A stretch of DNA of 11,965 nucleotides from Actinomycetota bacterium (GTDB lineage Bacteria > Actinomycetota > Actinomycetes > Nanopelagicales > Nanopelagicaceae). The notes beneath the pieces are model-generated. The model made no database searches. It was not told the DNA's origin and saw only the letters and a list, made by a program, of their open reading frames with translations. The translations under genes were made by a program, and so were the position numbers. Shown here piece by piece: positions 1-6,377 of the stretch. The stretch lies in contig CANLAC010000025.1 of NCBI GenBank assembly GCA_947488645.1, positions 1 through 11,965 on the forward strand. Reading direction: 5' to 3'. How positions within the stretch are numbered: the first letter of the stretch is position 1; every line of letters begins with the position of its first letter.

Positions 1-285
1 CCAACTACATTAGTTATCCAAATGGTTTCAATTACCCCTTCTGAATATGGAGATAAATTTGGGGGAGTAACTCCTTTTTCACAAACTGTGGGAAATGGCA
101 AGGCATATGTTCTGCGTGATGGCCAGCGATTTGTAACAACGTGGAATAGGGCTTCTGCCGATGATGGAACCACCTTTAGCTTCGCCGATGGCACCGTTAT
201 GAACTTCGATCCGGGGCAGATTTGGATCGCTCTTACCGATCAGGAGCCTGATTTCACCTCGCCACCTGCGGCCAAGACAAAGTAG
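1..285 (+). CDS. DUF3048 (YerB-like) protein, C-terminal fragment
   Basis: The frame is open from the first base of the window to the TAG at 283-285, so this is the last 94 codons of a gene that starts upstream; the Met at 22 is internal. The visible part matches my recollection of the C-terminal DUF3048 domain: a beta-rich segment with GKAYVLRDGQ, then a Trp plus Arg/Ser (TTWNRASADD), then a small FADG turn and a closing NFDPGQIWIAL strand. A short Pro/Ala/Lys tail follows. DUF3048 proteins are usually secreted lipoproteins of unknown biochemical role (B. subtilis YerB is the named member); the N-terminal signal and lipobox cannot be checked here. It lies 40 bp upstream of pdxS in the same direction. 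Family assignment rests on motif memory and is likely but not certain; function is unknown. Confidence 0.72.
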   Translation, partial: PTTLVIQMVSITPSEYGDKFGGVTPFSQTVGNGKAYVLRDGQRFVTTWNRASADDGTTFSFADGTVMNFDPGQIWIALTDQEPDFTSPPAAKTK

Positions 286-310
286 TATTGCGACCTATCT
301 TTCGATCGAA

Positions 311-316
311 GCGGAG
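311..316 (+). promoter_or_regulatory. ribosome binding site deciding the pdxS start
   Basis: GCGGAG at 311-316 is a Shine-Dalgarno-like site. It lies 9 nt from the ATG at 326 but only 3 nt from the in-frame TTG at 320, so the ATG is the better start. PdxS proteins also normally begin shortly before the conserved TARVKRGMAEM segment, which fits the ATG. Confidence 0.7.
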
Positions 317-325
317 TAATTGAAC

Positions 326-1213
326 ATGGCTGATGTAACAGGCACGGCTCGCGTCAAGCGCGGTATGGCAGAGATGCTCAAGGGTGGCGTCATCATGGAT
401 GTCGTTAATGCCGAACAAGCAAAGATCGCTGAAGATGCCGGTGCTGTTGCAGTTATGGCATTGGAGCGCGTACCAGCTGATATTCGCGCACAGGGCGGCG
501 TTGCACGTATGTCTGATCCAGACATGATCGAAAAGATTCAAGCCGCGGTATCAATCCCAGTTATGGCTAAGGCACGTATTGGCCATTTTGTAGAAGCTCA
601 AGTTTTGCAATCACTCAATGTCGATTACATTGATGAGTCAGAGGTTCTAACTCCTGCTGATTATGAAAACCATATTGATAAGTGGGATTTCACCATTCCT
701 TTTGTTTGCGGAGCTACAAATCTTGGAGAGGCTCTTCGCCGTATTAATGAAGGTGCAGCCATGATCCGTTCAAAGGGTGAAGCTGGAACAGGTGATGTTT
801 CAAATGCGATGCAGCACATGCGCAAAATTGGCGGAGAAATTCGTCGCTTGTCATCAATGCGTGAAGATGAACTCTATGTTGCGGCTAAAGAATTACAGGC
901 TCCATTTGCACTCGTTAAAGAGGTAGCAGAGACTGGCAAGCTTCCAGTTGTTCTCTTTACCGCTGGCGGTATTGCAACACCAGCTGATGCGGCATTAATG
1001 ATGAGCATGGGCGCAGATGGTGTGTTTATTGGCTCTGGTATTTTCAAGTCTGGAAATCCTGCACAACGCGCAGCAGCTTGTGTCAAGGCAACAACATTTT
1101 GGGATGATCCAAAGGTTGTTGCAGATGCATCACGTGGCTTAGGTGAGGCAATGGTTGGTATCAACGTTGCAGACTTGCCTGCCCCACACCGTCTTGCTGA
1201 ACGCGGTTGGTAA
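326..1213 (+). CDS. pdxS: pyridoxal 5'-phosphate synthase subunit PdxS
   Basis: This 295-residue protein is the synthase half of the DXP-independent vitamin B6 pathway. It condenses ribose/ribulose 5-phosphate, a triose phosphate and PdxT-supplied ammonia into PLP in the cytosol. It is a single (beta/alpha)8 barrel of the family's usual length. Visible active-site landmarks are Asp25 in GVIMDVVN, Lys82 in PVMAKARIGHF (Schiff base with the pentose) and Lys150 in IRSKGEAGTGD (second Schiff-base lysine); these align one residue beyond B. subtilis Asp24, Lys81 and Lys149. The phosphate-binding glycines AGGIATP and GADGVFIGSGIF are also present. I chose ATG 326 over TTG 320 on RBS spacing. pdxT follows after 11 bp, so the two subunits are almost certainly co-transcribed. 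Nothing looks damaged. Confidence 0.98.
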   Translation: MADVTGTARVKRGMAEMLKGGVIMDVVNAEQAKIAEDAGAVAVMALERVPADIRAQGGVARMSDPDMIEKIQAAVSIPVMAKARIGHFVEAQVLQSLNVDYIDESEVLTPADYENHIDKWDFTIPFVCGATNLGEALRRINEGAAMIRSKGEAGTGDVSNAMQHMRKIGGEIRRLSSMREDELYVAAKELQAPFALVKEVAETGKLPVVLFTAGGIATPADAALMMSMGADGVFIGSGIFKSGNPAQRAAACVKATTFWDDPKVVADASRGLGEAMVGINVADLPAPHRLAERGW

Positions 1214-1224
1214 TACTTTAAACA

Positions 1225-1821
1225 ATGAAGGTAGGGGTTTTAGCTCTTCAGGGAGATGTTCGCGAACACATTAGTTCACTCATCACCTGCGGAGTTGATC
1301 CCGTTGCTGTTAGACGCTCTGCTGAAATAGATGTAATTGATGCGCTAGTTCTGCCCGGGGGAGAATCAACAACTATCGCTCAGCTTTCAGAAGTATTTGG
1401 AATTTACGAACAGTTGAAAAATCGCATCGCAGAAGGCATGCCTGTCTATGGTTCATGCGCGGGAATGATTCTTCTCGCCAACGAAATATTAGATGCCAAA
1501 CAGGGTCAAAAAAGTTTCGGTGGCTTAGACATTACTGTTCGTAGAAATGCTTTTGGGCGCCAGGTTGACTCTTTTGAATCAGACCTCACATTTGATGATG
1601 GTTCGCCTGATTTGATTCGTGCGGTTTTCATTCGCGCACCATGGGTTGAAAGAGTTGGGGAAGGGGTGCAGGTTCTGGCATCTGTTGATAAACATCCTGT
1701 GGCTGTGCGCTCACAAACAATGCTTGCAACCTCGTTTCACCCAGAACTTACGGGGGATCACCGAATTCATCGCTACTTTATTGAGGAAGTGGCACGCCCT
1801 GCATTAGAGAAGGTAAAGTAA
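1225..1821 (+). CDS. pdxT: pyridoxal 5'-phosphate synthase glutaminase subunit PdxT
   Basis: A 198-residue class I (triad) glutamine amidotransferase that hydrolyses glutamine and channels ammonia to PdxS in the PLP synthase complex (12+12 subunits in characterised members). The N-terminus MKVGVLALQGDVREH and LPGGESTTI (residues 43-51) are PdxT hallmarks. The catalytic triad is complete: nucleophile Cys78 in YGSCAGMI, and His172 and Glu174 in SFHPEL. Length is typical. The ATG sits 11 bp after the pdxS stop, and no convincing Shine-Dalgarno lies in the A/T-rich gap, so initiation may depend on coupling to pdxS or on a leaderless transcript; a TACTTT at 1214-1219 is the only -10-like string there. 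Identity is secure from both motifs and context. Confidence 0.98.
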   Translation: MKVGVLALQGDVREHISSLITCGVDPVAVRRSAEIDVIDALVLPGGESTTIAQLSEVFGIYEQLKNRIAEGMPVYGSCAGMILLANEILDAKQGQKSFGGLDITVRRNAFGRQVDSFESDLTFDDGSPDLIRAVFIRAPWVERVGEGVQVLASVDKHPVAVRSQTMLATSFHPELTGDHRIHRYFIEEVARPALEKVK

Positions 1822-1854
1822 ACTCATCGTTTAACGTCAGATTGAGGTGTTCCA

Positions 1855-2607
1855 ATGTCCGGCCATTCCAAATGGGCGACGACCAAGCACAAGAAGGCGA
1901 TCATTGATAGTCGCCGTGCAAAGGTATTTGCAAAGCAGATTCGTGCAATTGAAGTTGCAGCTCGTAATGGTGGAGCTGACATGGATGGAAACCCAACGCT
2001 GTTTGATGCAGTCGCAAAGGCAAAAAAATCTTCAATGCCGGCAGATAATATTGATCGCGCAATAAAGCGTGGTGCTGGACTTGAAGCTGGCGCAAAAGAC
2101 TGGATCACGATTATGTATGAAGGTTATGGTCCTAATGGCGTTGCGATCATGATTGAGTGTTTATCCGATAACCGAAATCGTTCAGCATCTGAAGTGAAAG
2201 TTGCAGTTACACGCAACGGTGGATCGATGGCAGATCTCGGATCTGTTTCCTATCTTTTCAATCGCAAGGGTGTAGTCATCGTCAAAAAAGATGGCGCGTT
2301 GACCGAAGATTCAATCCTAGAAGCAGTTCTTGAAGCCGGAGCCGAAGAGGTAAATGACTTAGGTGAGGCGTTCGAGATTGTCAGCGAGCCTGTTGATTTA
2401 GTTCCTGTTCGCACAGCGTTGCAAAGTGCTGGTATCGATTATGAATCCGCTGACTCATCATTCCTGCCTTCTATGTTGATTCCGCTAGATGCAGAGGGTG
2501 CTAAGAAGGTTTTTGAACTTATCGATGCCATTGAAGAGCTAGATGATGTGCAGAACGTGTTTAGCAACTTTGATGTTTCTGACGAGGTTATGGCGAGCCT
2601 CGATTAA
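1855..2607 (+). CDS. yebC: YebC/PmpR (TACO1) family protein
   Basis: A 250-residue protein with the family's signature N-terminus MSGHSKWATTKHKKA, a basic Lys/Arg-rich first domain (residues about 1-75, with AVAKAKKSSMPADNIDRAIKRG), then the two alpha/beta domains including MYEGYGPNGVAIMIE and the acidic segment around DAIEELDDVQNVFSNFD near the C-terminus. Length is standard. A good Shine-Dalgarno (GAGGTG, 1844-1849) lies 5 nt before the ATG. The family was long annotated as a transcriptional regulator; more recent work on bacterial YebC and mitochondrial TACO1 points to a ribosome-associated factor that helps translate proline-rich stretches. Adjacency to ruvCAB is an old, widespread arrangement and does not by itself imply a role in recombination. 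The 61-bp gap to ruvC holds no clear hairpin. Confidence 0.96.
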   Translation: MSGHSKWATTKHKKAIIDSRRAKVFAKQIRAIEVAARNGGADMDGNPTLFDAVAKAKKSSMPADNIDRAIKRGAGLEAGAKDWITIMYEGYGPNGVAIMIECLSDNRNRSASEVKVAVTRNGGSMADLGSVSYLFNRKGVVIVKKDGALTEDSILEAVLEAGAEEVNDLGEAFEIVSEPVDLVPVRTALQSAGIDYESADSSFLPSMLIPLDAEGAKKVFELIDAIEELDDVQNVFSNFDVSDEVMASLD

Positions 2608-2657
2608 GTAATTGTTTCTCATCTCTAGGCTTGAGGACTGAACTAACGAGAAAGCAC

Positions 2658-2661
2658 GAGG
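2658..2661 (+). promoter_or_regulatory. ribosome binding site supporting a TTG start for ruvC
   Basis: GAGG at 2658-2661 lies 7 nt upstream of the TTG at 2669. RuvC proteins begin (M)RVLGVDPGLTR, which fixes this rare start codon: translation must begin right at the TTG to keep the first catalytic Asp at position 7. Confidence 0.7.
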
Positions 2662-2668
2662 CTGAGCA

Positions 2669-3208
2669 TTGAGAGTATTAGGCGTTGATCCAGGCCTTAC
2701 TCGCTGCGGCGTTGGCATAGTCGAAGGTGTTATTGGCTCTCCGATTACATTAGTAGGAGTTGGAGTAATTCTGACTCCAACGGAGGCTGCCCTTGATCAA
2801 CGGTTACTGGATTTGGACCAACAGCTTTCTGAATGGATAAATGTTTGGAAGCCAGATGTGATTGCCGTGGAAAGAGTTTTTTCTCAACACAATGTCAGAA
2901 CTGTTATGGGCACAGGGCAAGCGGCAGGAATTGCGCTACTACTTGCTGCCAAAGCTGGCATTCCAGTCATGATGCACACTCCATCTGAAGTAAAGGCCTC
3001 AGTCACGGGAAGTGGTCGAGCGAACAAAGCACAGGTTGCTTTAATGGTTCAAAAGATTCTCAACTTGGACACGATTCCAAAGCCGGTAGATGCAACTGAT
3101 GCATTGGCACTTGCTATTTGTCATATCTGGCGAGGTGGCGGTAACGCAAAAATCGCACAAGCATTAGCTGCAGAACAGTCACGTTTAAAGAAGTTGCGTG
3201 CGAGATGA
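2669..3208 (+). CDS. ruvC: Holliday junction resolvase RuvC
   Basis: A 179-residue RNase H-fold endonuclease that cleaves Holliday junctions as the nuclease of the RuvABC resolvasome. All four metal-binding acidic residues are visible: Asp7 in MRVLGVDPGLTRCG, Glu68 in IAVERVFSQHN, and Asp141 and Asp144 in PVDATDALALAICH, closely matching the E. coli spacing (7, 66, 138, 141). The region around 103-120 (HTPSEVKASVTGSGRANK) carries the conserved lysines near the active site. The start is TTG, set by the RBS at 2658 and by family length. The TGA overlaps the ruvA ATG (ATGA, 3205-3208), so ruvA is translationally coupled. A short Lys/Arg-rich tail ends the protein, as is common in Actinobacteria. 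Confidence 0.98.
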   Translation: MRVLGVDPGLTRCGVGIVEGVIGSPITLVGVGVILTPTEAALDQRLLDLDQQLSEWINVWKPDVIAVERVFSQHNVRTVMGTGQAAGIALLLAAKAGIPVMMHTPSEVKASVTGSGRANKAQVALMVQKILNLDTIPKPVDATDALALAICHIWRGGGNAKIAQALAAEQSRLKKLRAR

Positions 3209-3819
3209 TTTCATTACTAACGGGATCTGTTCGTTCTATTTCAACTGATCGATTGATTGTTGAGGTAGGTGGCTTTGGAGTATCAGTTCTTGTAAATCCT
3301 CAAACTGCCGCGCAGGTGACTCTTGGCTCACAGGTTCAACTGTTTACATCACTGGTGGTTCGTGAGGATTCGCTAACACTATTTGGCTTTATCAATGATG
3401 AGTCACGTTCTCTTTTTGAATTGGTGCAGACGGTTTCTGGCATTGGACCCAAGGTCGCACTTTCTATCTTGGGCGCTTTAACTCCCGAAGATTTGGGTCG
3501 TGCTATTTCTCAAGAAGATATTGGCGCAATCGAAAAGGTTCCAGGCATCGGACGCAAAGGTGCCCAACGTTTAATTCTTGAACTTAAGGGCAAGTTAAGT
3601 GATCTCTCATCTGTTCATGCGTATAAGGGCCACCAACCAGCATGGCGAGAACAGCTAACTAGTGCACTTGTTTCTCTCGGTTTCTCTCCGAAGGAATCTG
3701 ATGGCGCTATCTCGCAAGTTATTTCTACCTTGCAAGCAGATGGAAAAGATGCAGCGCACTTGGACTTAAGTGAATTACTTAAGTTAACCCTTGCAAGTGG
3801 AAAGAGTGCTCGTGGCTGA
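3205..3819 (+). CDS. ruvA: Holliday junction branch migration protein RuvA
   Basis: A 204-residue protein that binds the four-way junction as a tetramer and loads the RuvB motor. Domain I is an OB-fold (residues about 1-62, MISLLTGSVRSI through LTLFGF). Domain II has the two helix-hairpin-helix DNA-binding motifs: SGIGPKVAL near 78-86 and VPGIGRKGAQRL near 112-123. Domain III (about 150-200, with LTSALVSLGFSPKESDGAI) is the RuvB-binding three-helix unit, reached through a flexible linker. Length is typical. It starts at ATG 3205, sharing 4 bp with ruvC, and its last codons contain the ruvB ribosome binding site and start. Confidence 0.98.
   Translation: MISLLTGSVRSISTDRLIVEVGGFGVSVLVNPQTAAQVTLGSQVQLFTSLVVREDSLTLFGFINDESRSLFELVQTVSGIGPKVALSILGALTPEDLGRAISQEDIGAIEKVPGIGRKGAQRLILELKGKLSDLSSVHAYKGHQPAWREQLTSALVSLGFSPKESDGAISQVISTLQADGKDAAHLDLSELLKLTLASGKSARG
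3799..3804 (+). promoter_or_regulatory. ribosome binding site for ruvB, inside ruvA
   Basis: GGAAAG at 3799-3804 lies 7 nt before GTG 3812. This supports GTG 3812 as the ruvB start rather than the upstream in-frame TTG 3791, GTG 3797 or GTG 3806, none of which has a properly spaced site of its own. Confidence 0.6.
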
Positions 3820-4852
3820 TGACCGTTTGGTAACACCACAAATTAAGGGCGAAGAGTCGGCTGTTGAGCATGCCTTGCGCCCGAAGACCTTAAGTGATTT
3901 TGTTGGCCAAAATCGCGTGCGTGAACAGATCGATGTCTTATTGACCGCAGCGCGCCATCGCAATTCACCCGCCGATCACATTTTGTTGTCAGGTCCGCCA
4001 GGTTTGGGTAAGACAACCCTTGCTTTAATTCTGGCAAGTGAGATGCAGGCGCCGATTCGCATAACAAGCGGACCTGCAATTACTCATGCAGGTGATCTTG
4101 CGGCAATTCTCTCTTCATTAGTTGAAGGTGAGATTTTATTTCTTGATGAAATCCATCGCCTCCCACGACCTGCAGAGGAACTTCTTTATTTGGCGATGGA
4201 GGATTTTCGAGTTGATGTAGTTGTAGGCAAAGGTCCTGGTGCAACAGCTATTCCATTGCAACTTCCACATTTCACATTAGTGGGTGCTACCACTCGAGCA
4301 GGATTACTTCCGAGTCCACTGCGCGATCGATTTGGGTTTACAGCACATCTTGATTTCTATGATGAAAAAGATATTGCTCACGTGATTACACGAAGTGCAG
4401 AGTTACTCAAGATAGTTATTGATAAAGATGCGATCGTTGAGGTAGCAGGGCGTTCTCGTGGAACACCTCGTATTGCCAATCGATTGTTGCGCCGCGTCCG
4501 TGACTATGCGCAGGTCCAAGGCAGTGCCCGCATTTCTTTGGCCGATGCAAAGTCAGCGCTAGAGATGTATGAAGTTGATGAGCTAGGTCTAGATCGTCTC
4601 GATCGTGGTGTTTTGGTGGCATTGGTTGAAAGATTTAATGGGGGACCGGTAGGGCTTTCAACATTGGCCATTGCAGTTGGTGAAGAGATAGAAACAGTTG
4701 AATCTGTAGCAGAACCATTCTTAGTCCGAAACGGCTTTATGGCCAGAACTCCGCGCGGGCGAGTGGCCACCGCGCAAGGATGGCGCCATATAGGACGAAC
4801 ACCACCCGCTGAAATCTCTACGCTTTTCGACTTACCAGCACCTGACGCCTAG
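3812..4852 (+). CDS. ruvB: Holliday junction branch migration helicase RuvB
   Basis: Read from GTG 3812 this is a 346-residue AAA+ ATPase, the hexameric motor that drives branch migration on RuvA-bound junctions. Motifs in order: the N-terminal LRPKTLSDFVGQ box (22-33), Walker A GPPGLGKT (61-68), Walker B LFLDEIHR (109-116), the RuvA-contacting hairpin around MEDFRVDVVVGKGPGA (129-144), sensor 1 GATTR (158-162), the arginine finger in LRDRFG (170-175), and sensor 2 in SRGTPRIANRLLRRVRD. The C-terminal winged helix includes RTPRGRVAT. The frame stays open upstream to TTG 3791, but RBS placement and normal family N-termini favour 3812. It overlaps ruvA by 8 bp. The next gene is secD after 11 bp; many Actinobacteria have yajC in between. 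Confidence 0.98.
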   Translation: MADDRLVTPQIKGEESAVEHALRPKTLSDFVGQNRVREQIDVLLTAARHRNSPADHILLSGPPGLGKTTLALILASEMQAPIRITSGPAITHAGDLAAILSSLVEGEILFLDEIHRLPRPAEELLYLAMEDFRVDVVVGKGPGATAIPLQLPHFTLVGATTRAGLLPSPLRDRFGFTAHLDFYDEKDIAHVITRSAELLKIVIDKDAIVEVAGRSRGTPRIANRLLRRVRDYAQVQGSARISLADAKSALEMYEVDELGLDRLDRGVLVALVERFNGGPVGLSTLAIAVGEEIETVESVAEPFLVRNGFMARTPRGRVATAQGWRHIGRTPPAEISTLFDLPAPDA

Positions 4853-4855
4853 ACT
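4826..4855 (+). promoter_or_regulatory. candidate leaderless promoter for secD
   Basis: TAGACT at 4850-4855 fits the actinobacterial -10 consensus TANNNT and lies 8 nt before the secD ATG, the spacing expected when the transcript starts at the start codon. A weak -35 candidate, TTCGAC (4826-4831), is 18 nt upstream of it. The 11-bp gap has no Shine-Dalgarno, which is consistent with leaderless translation. Caution: the TAG is the ruvB stop codon, so part of the match comes for free. Confidence 0.4.
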
Positions 4856-4863
4856 CTCGCCCT

Positions 4864-6375
4864 ATGTCTACAACTAATAAACCAGTAAAGACGGCTGCCC
4901 GCCCTGGCCGCACTTTAGCGATTCTAGCCTTGGTCCTCATTGCCATGACTAGCTTGGTTTTCATTCAAGGGGCAAAATCAGTTCGCTTAGGTCTAGATCT
5001 TCGCGGTGGTACTTCGGTCACTTTGCAACCAAGAATTGCACCGGGTGATGAAGGCAAGATCACTAGCGATGCGATCGATCAGGCGGTTTCAATTATCCGC
5101 CAGCGCGTTAACTCATTGGGTGTTGCAGAATCAGAAGTTTCTGCGCAAGGTAGCGGCACAAATCGCCAGATTGTTATCTCAGTACCTGGTGATACAGGAC
5201 GCCGCGTTGTTGAATTAGTCGGACAAACTGCAGAACTTCGATTCCGTCAGGTGCTTGCATCTGCCTCAGGAGTTCCTTCAGCAAGCGATGCGGCTGCAAC
5301 ACCTGCAGCAGGTGTGAGTGCTGAAGCAAATGCAAAGTTTGCAGCACTTGACTGCACGAAGGCAGAAAATCTTCAAGGCACTGGCGCAGATGCACCGACA
5401 GATACATTGGTTGCTTGCGATCGCGCAGGTGGCACGAAGTACATCTTGGCTCCAGCTGAAGTGCTGGGTCGTCAGATTTCCAAAGCATCAGCAGGTCTAG
5501 ATACTCAAGCTGGTAGCGCTTGGTATGTGAGTCTCACATTTAACAATGAGGGAACTTCAGCATTTGGAGCATTAACAGCTCGAGTGACATCACTTCCAGA
5601 ACCAACTAATCAGGTAGCAATTGTTCTTGATGGTTTAGTTGTTTCTTCACCAAGAATTAACGAGGCTATTCCTTCGGGCACAGCGCAAATCACAGGAAGC
5701 TTCACTCAGTTAGAAGCCCAGGATCTTGCAAATGTTCTGAAGTATGGTGCATTACCTCTAGCATTTGATCGCGGAGAAGTGCAGCAAGTCTCACCAACCC
5801 TTGGCGCAGATCAACTTAATGCAGGTTTACTCGCCGGTGCACTTGGTCTTGGACTTGTAATGATTTATTCATTGCTCTATTACCGCGGATTAGGAATCGT
5901 GACTGTTGGTTCCTTAACCGTTGCTGGTGGACTTATCTACCTACTCTTCCTACTTCTTGGAAAGTGGATCGGGTTTACGCTCACATTAGCTGGAATTGCT
6001 GGAGCAATCGTTGCAATCGGTGTTACAGCTGACTCATTCATTATTTACTTCGAACGTATTCGAGATGAGATGAGAGAAGGAAGAACGCTACGAACTGCAG
6101 TTGAGACTGGTTGGGTTCGAGCACGTCGAACCATCTTGGTCGCCGACTTTGTTTCATTGATTGCCGCAGCCCTCCTTTACTTCTTCGCTGTCGGCGGAGT
6201 ACGAGGATTCGCGTTCACGCTAGGTCTAACAACACTTGTTGACCTTGTGGTGGTTTTTGTCTTTACAAAACCACTCGTTTCGATCTTGTCGCGAGTTACA
6301 TTCTTTAATTCAGGTCATTCATGGTCAGGTTTCTCAAGCAAGAGCTTGGGCACTGTAGTTGCGAAGGAGGCATAA
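4864..6375 (+). CDS. secD: protein translocase subunit SecD
   Basis: A 503-residue inner-membrane RND-type protein that, with SecF, uses the proton motive force to help pull preproteins through SecYEG. TM1 is at about 18-36, followed by the SecD D1 signature LGLDLRGGT (42-50). The large extracytoplasmic P1 domain spans about 45-315 and carries an Ala/Ser-rich insert (about 132-160) and two cysteines, Cys164 and Cys185, possibly a disulfide. Conserved LDGLVVSSPRINEAI and the IPSGTAQITGSF segment (269-280) close the domain. The C-terminal membrane bundle (about 319-475) includes the SecD motif GVTADSFIIYFERIRDE (386-402), with Asp390 a likely proton-relay residue by position. Length is in the actinobacterial range. 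secF follows after 2 bp, and its Shine-Dalgarno lies in the last codons of secD. Confidence 0.97.
   Translation: MSTTNKPVKTAARPGRTLAILALVLIAMTSLVFIQGAKSVRLGLDLRGGTSVTLQPRIAPGDEGKITSDAIDQAVSIIRQRVNSLGVAESEVSAQGSGTNRQIVISVPGDTGRRVVELVGQTAELRFRQVLASASGVPSASDAAATPAAGVSAEANAKFAALDCTKAENLQGTGADAPTDTLVACDRAGGTKYILAPAEVLGRQISKASAGLDTQAGSAWYVSLTFNNEGTSAFGALTARVTSLPEPTNQVAIVLDGLVVSSPRINEAIPSGTAQITGSFTQLEAQDLANVLKYGALPLAFDRGEVQQVSPTLGADQLNAGLLAGALGLGLVMIYSLLYYRGLGIVTVGSLTVAGGLIYLLFLLLGKWIGFTLTLAGIAGAIVAIGVTADSFIIYFERIRDEMREGRTLRTAVETGWVRARRTILVADFVSLIAAALLYFFAVGGVRGFAFTLGLTTLVDLVVVFVFTKPLVSILSRVTFFNSGHSWSGFSSKSLGTVVAKEA
6364..6370 (+). promoter_or_regulatory. strong ribosome binding site for secF
   Basis: AAGGAGG at 6364-6370 is a near-perfect anti-16S complement 7 nt upstream of ATG 6378. 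It overlaps the last sense codons of secD. It fixes the secF start, rejecting the in-frame ATG 6321 inside secD. It is the strongest RBS in the window, in contrast to secD, which has none. Confidence 0.85.
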
Positions 6376-6377
6376 AG

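Noticed and set aside
283..301. -10-like strings TAGTAT (283-288) and TATCTT (296-301) upstream of pdxS
   Set aside because: Neither has a recognisable -35 at 16-19 nt upstream, and one overlaps a stop codon that supplies the TA. Too weak to annotate as a promoter.
301..310. Perfect 10-bp palindrome TTCGATCGAA just before pdxS
   Set aside because: It is short, no -35/-10 pair is clearly arranged around it, and it does not extend into flanking bases. It could be an operator but chance is enough to explain it.
320..325. TTG at 320 as the pdxS start
   Set aside because: It would leave only 3 nt to the Shine-Dalgarno; ATG 326 is properly spaced.
2604..2631. TTAAGT - 16 nt - TAGGCT as a ruvC promoter in the yebC-ruvC gap
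   Set aside because: The -35 matches only about half of the consensus, and the gap is otherwise unremarkable. No hairpin terminator for yebC is visible either.
3791..3811. Longer ruvB starting at TTG 3791
   Set aside because: GTG 3812 has a well-spaced RBS inside ruvA and gives the usual family N-terminus and length.
6321..6377. Longer secF starting at ATG 6321
   Set aside because: It overlaps secD by 55 bp without need; AAGGAGG at 6364-6370 points clearly to ATG 6378.
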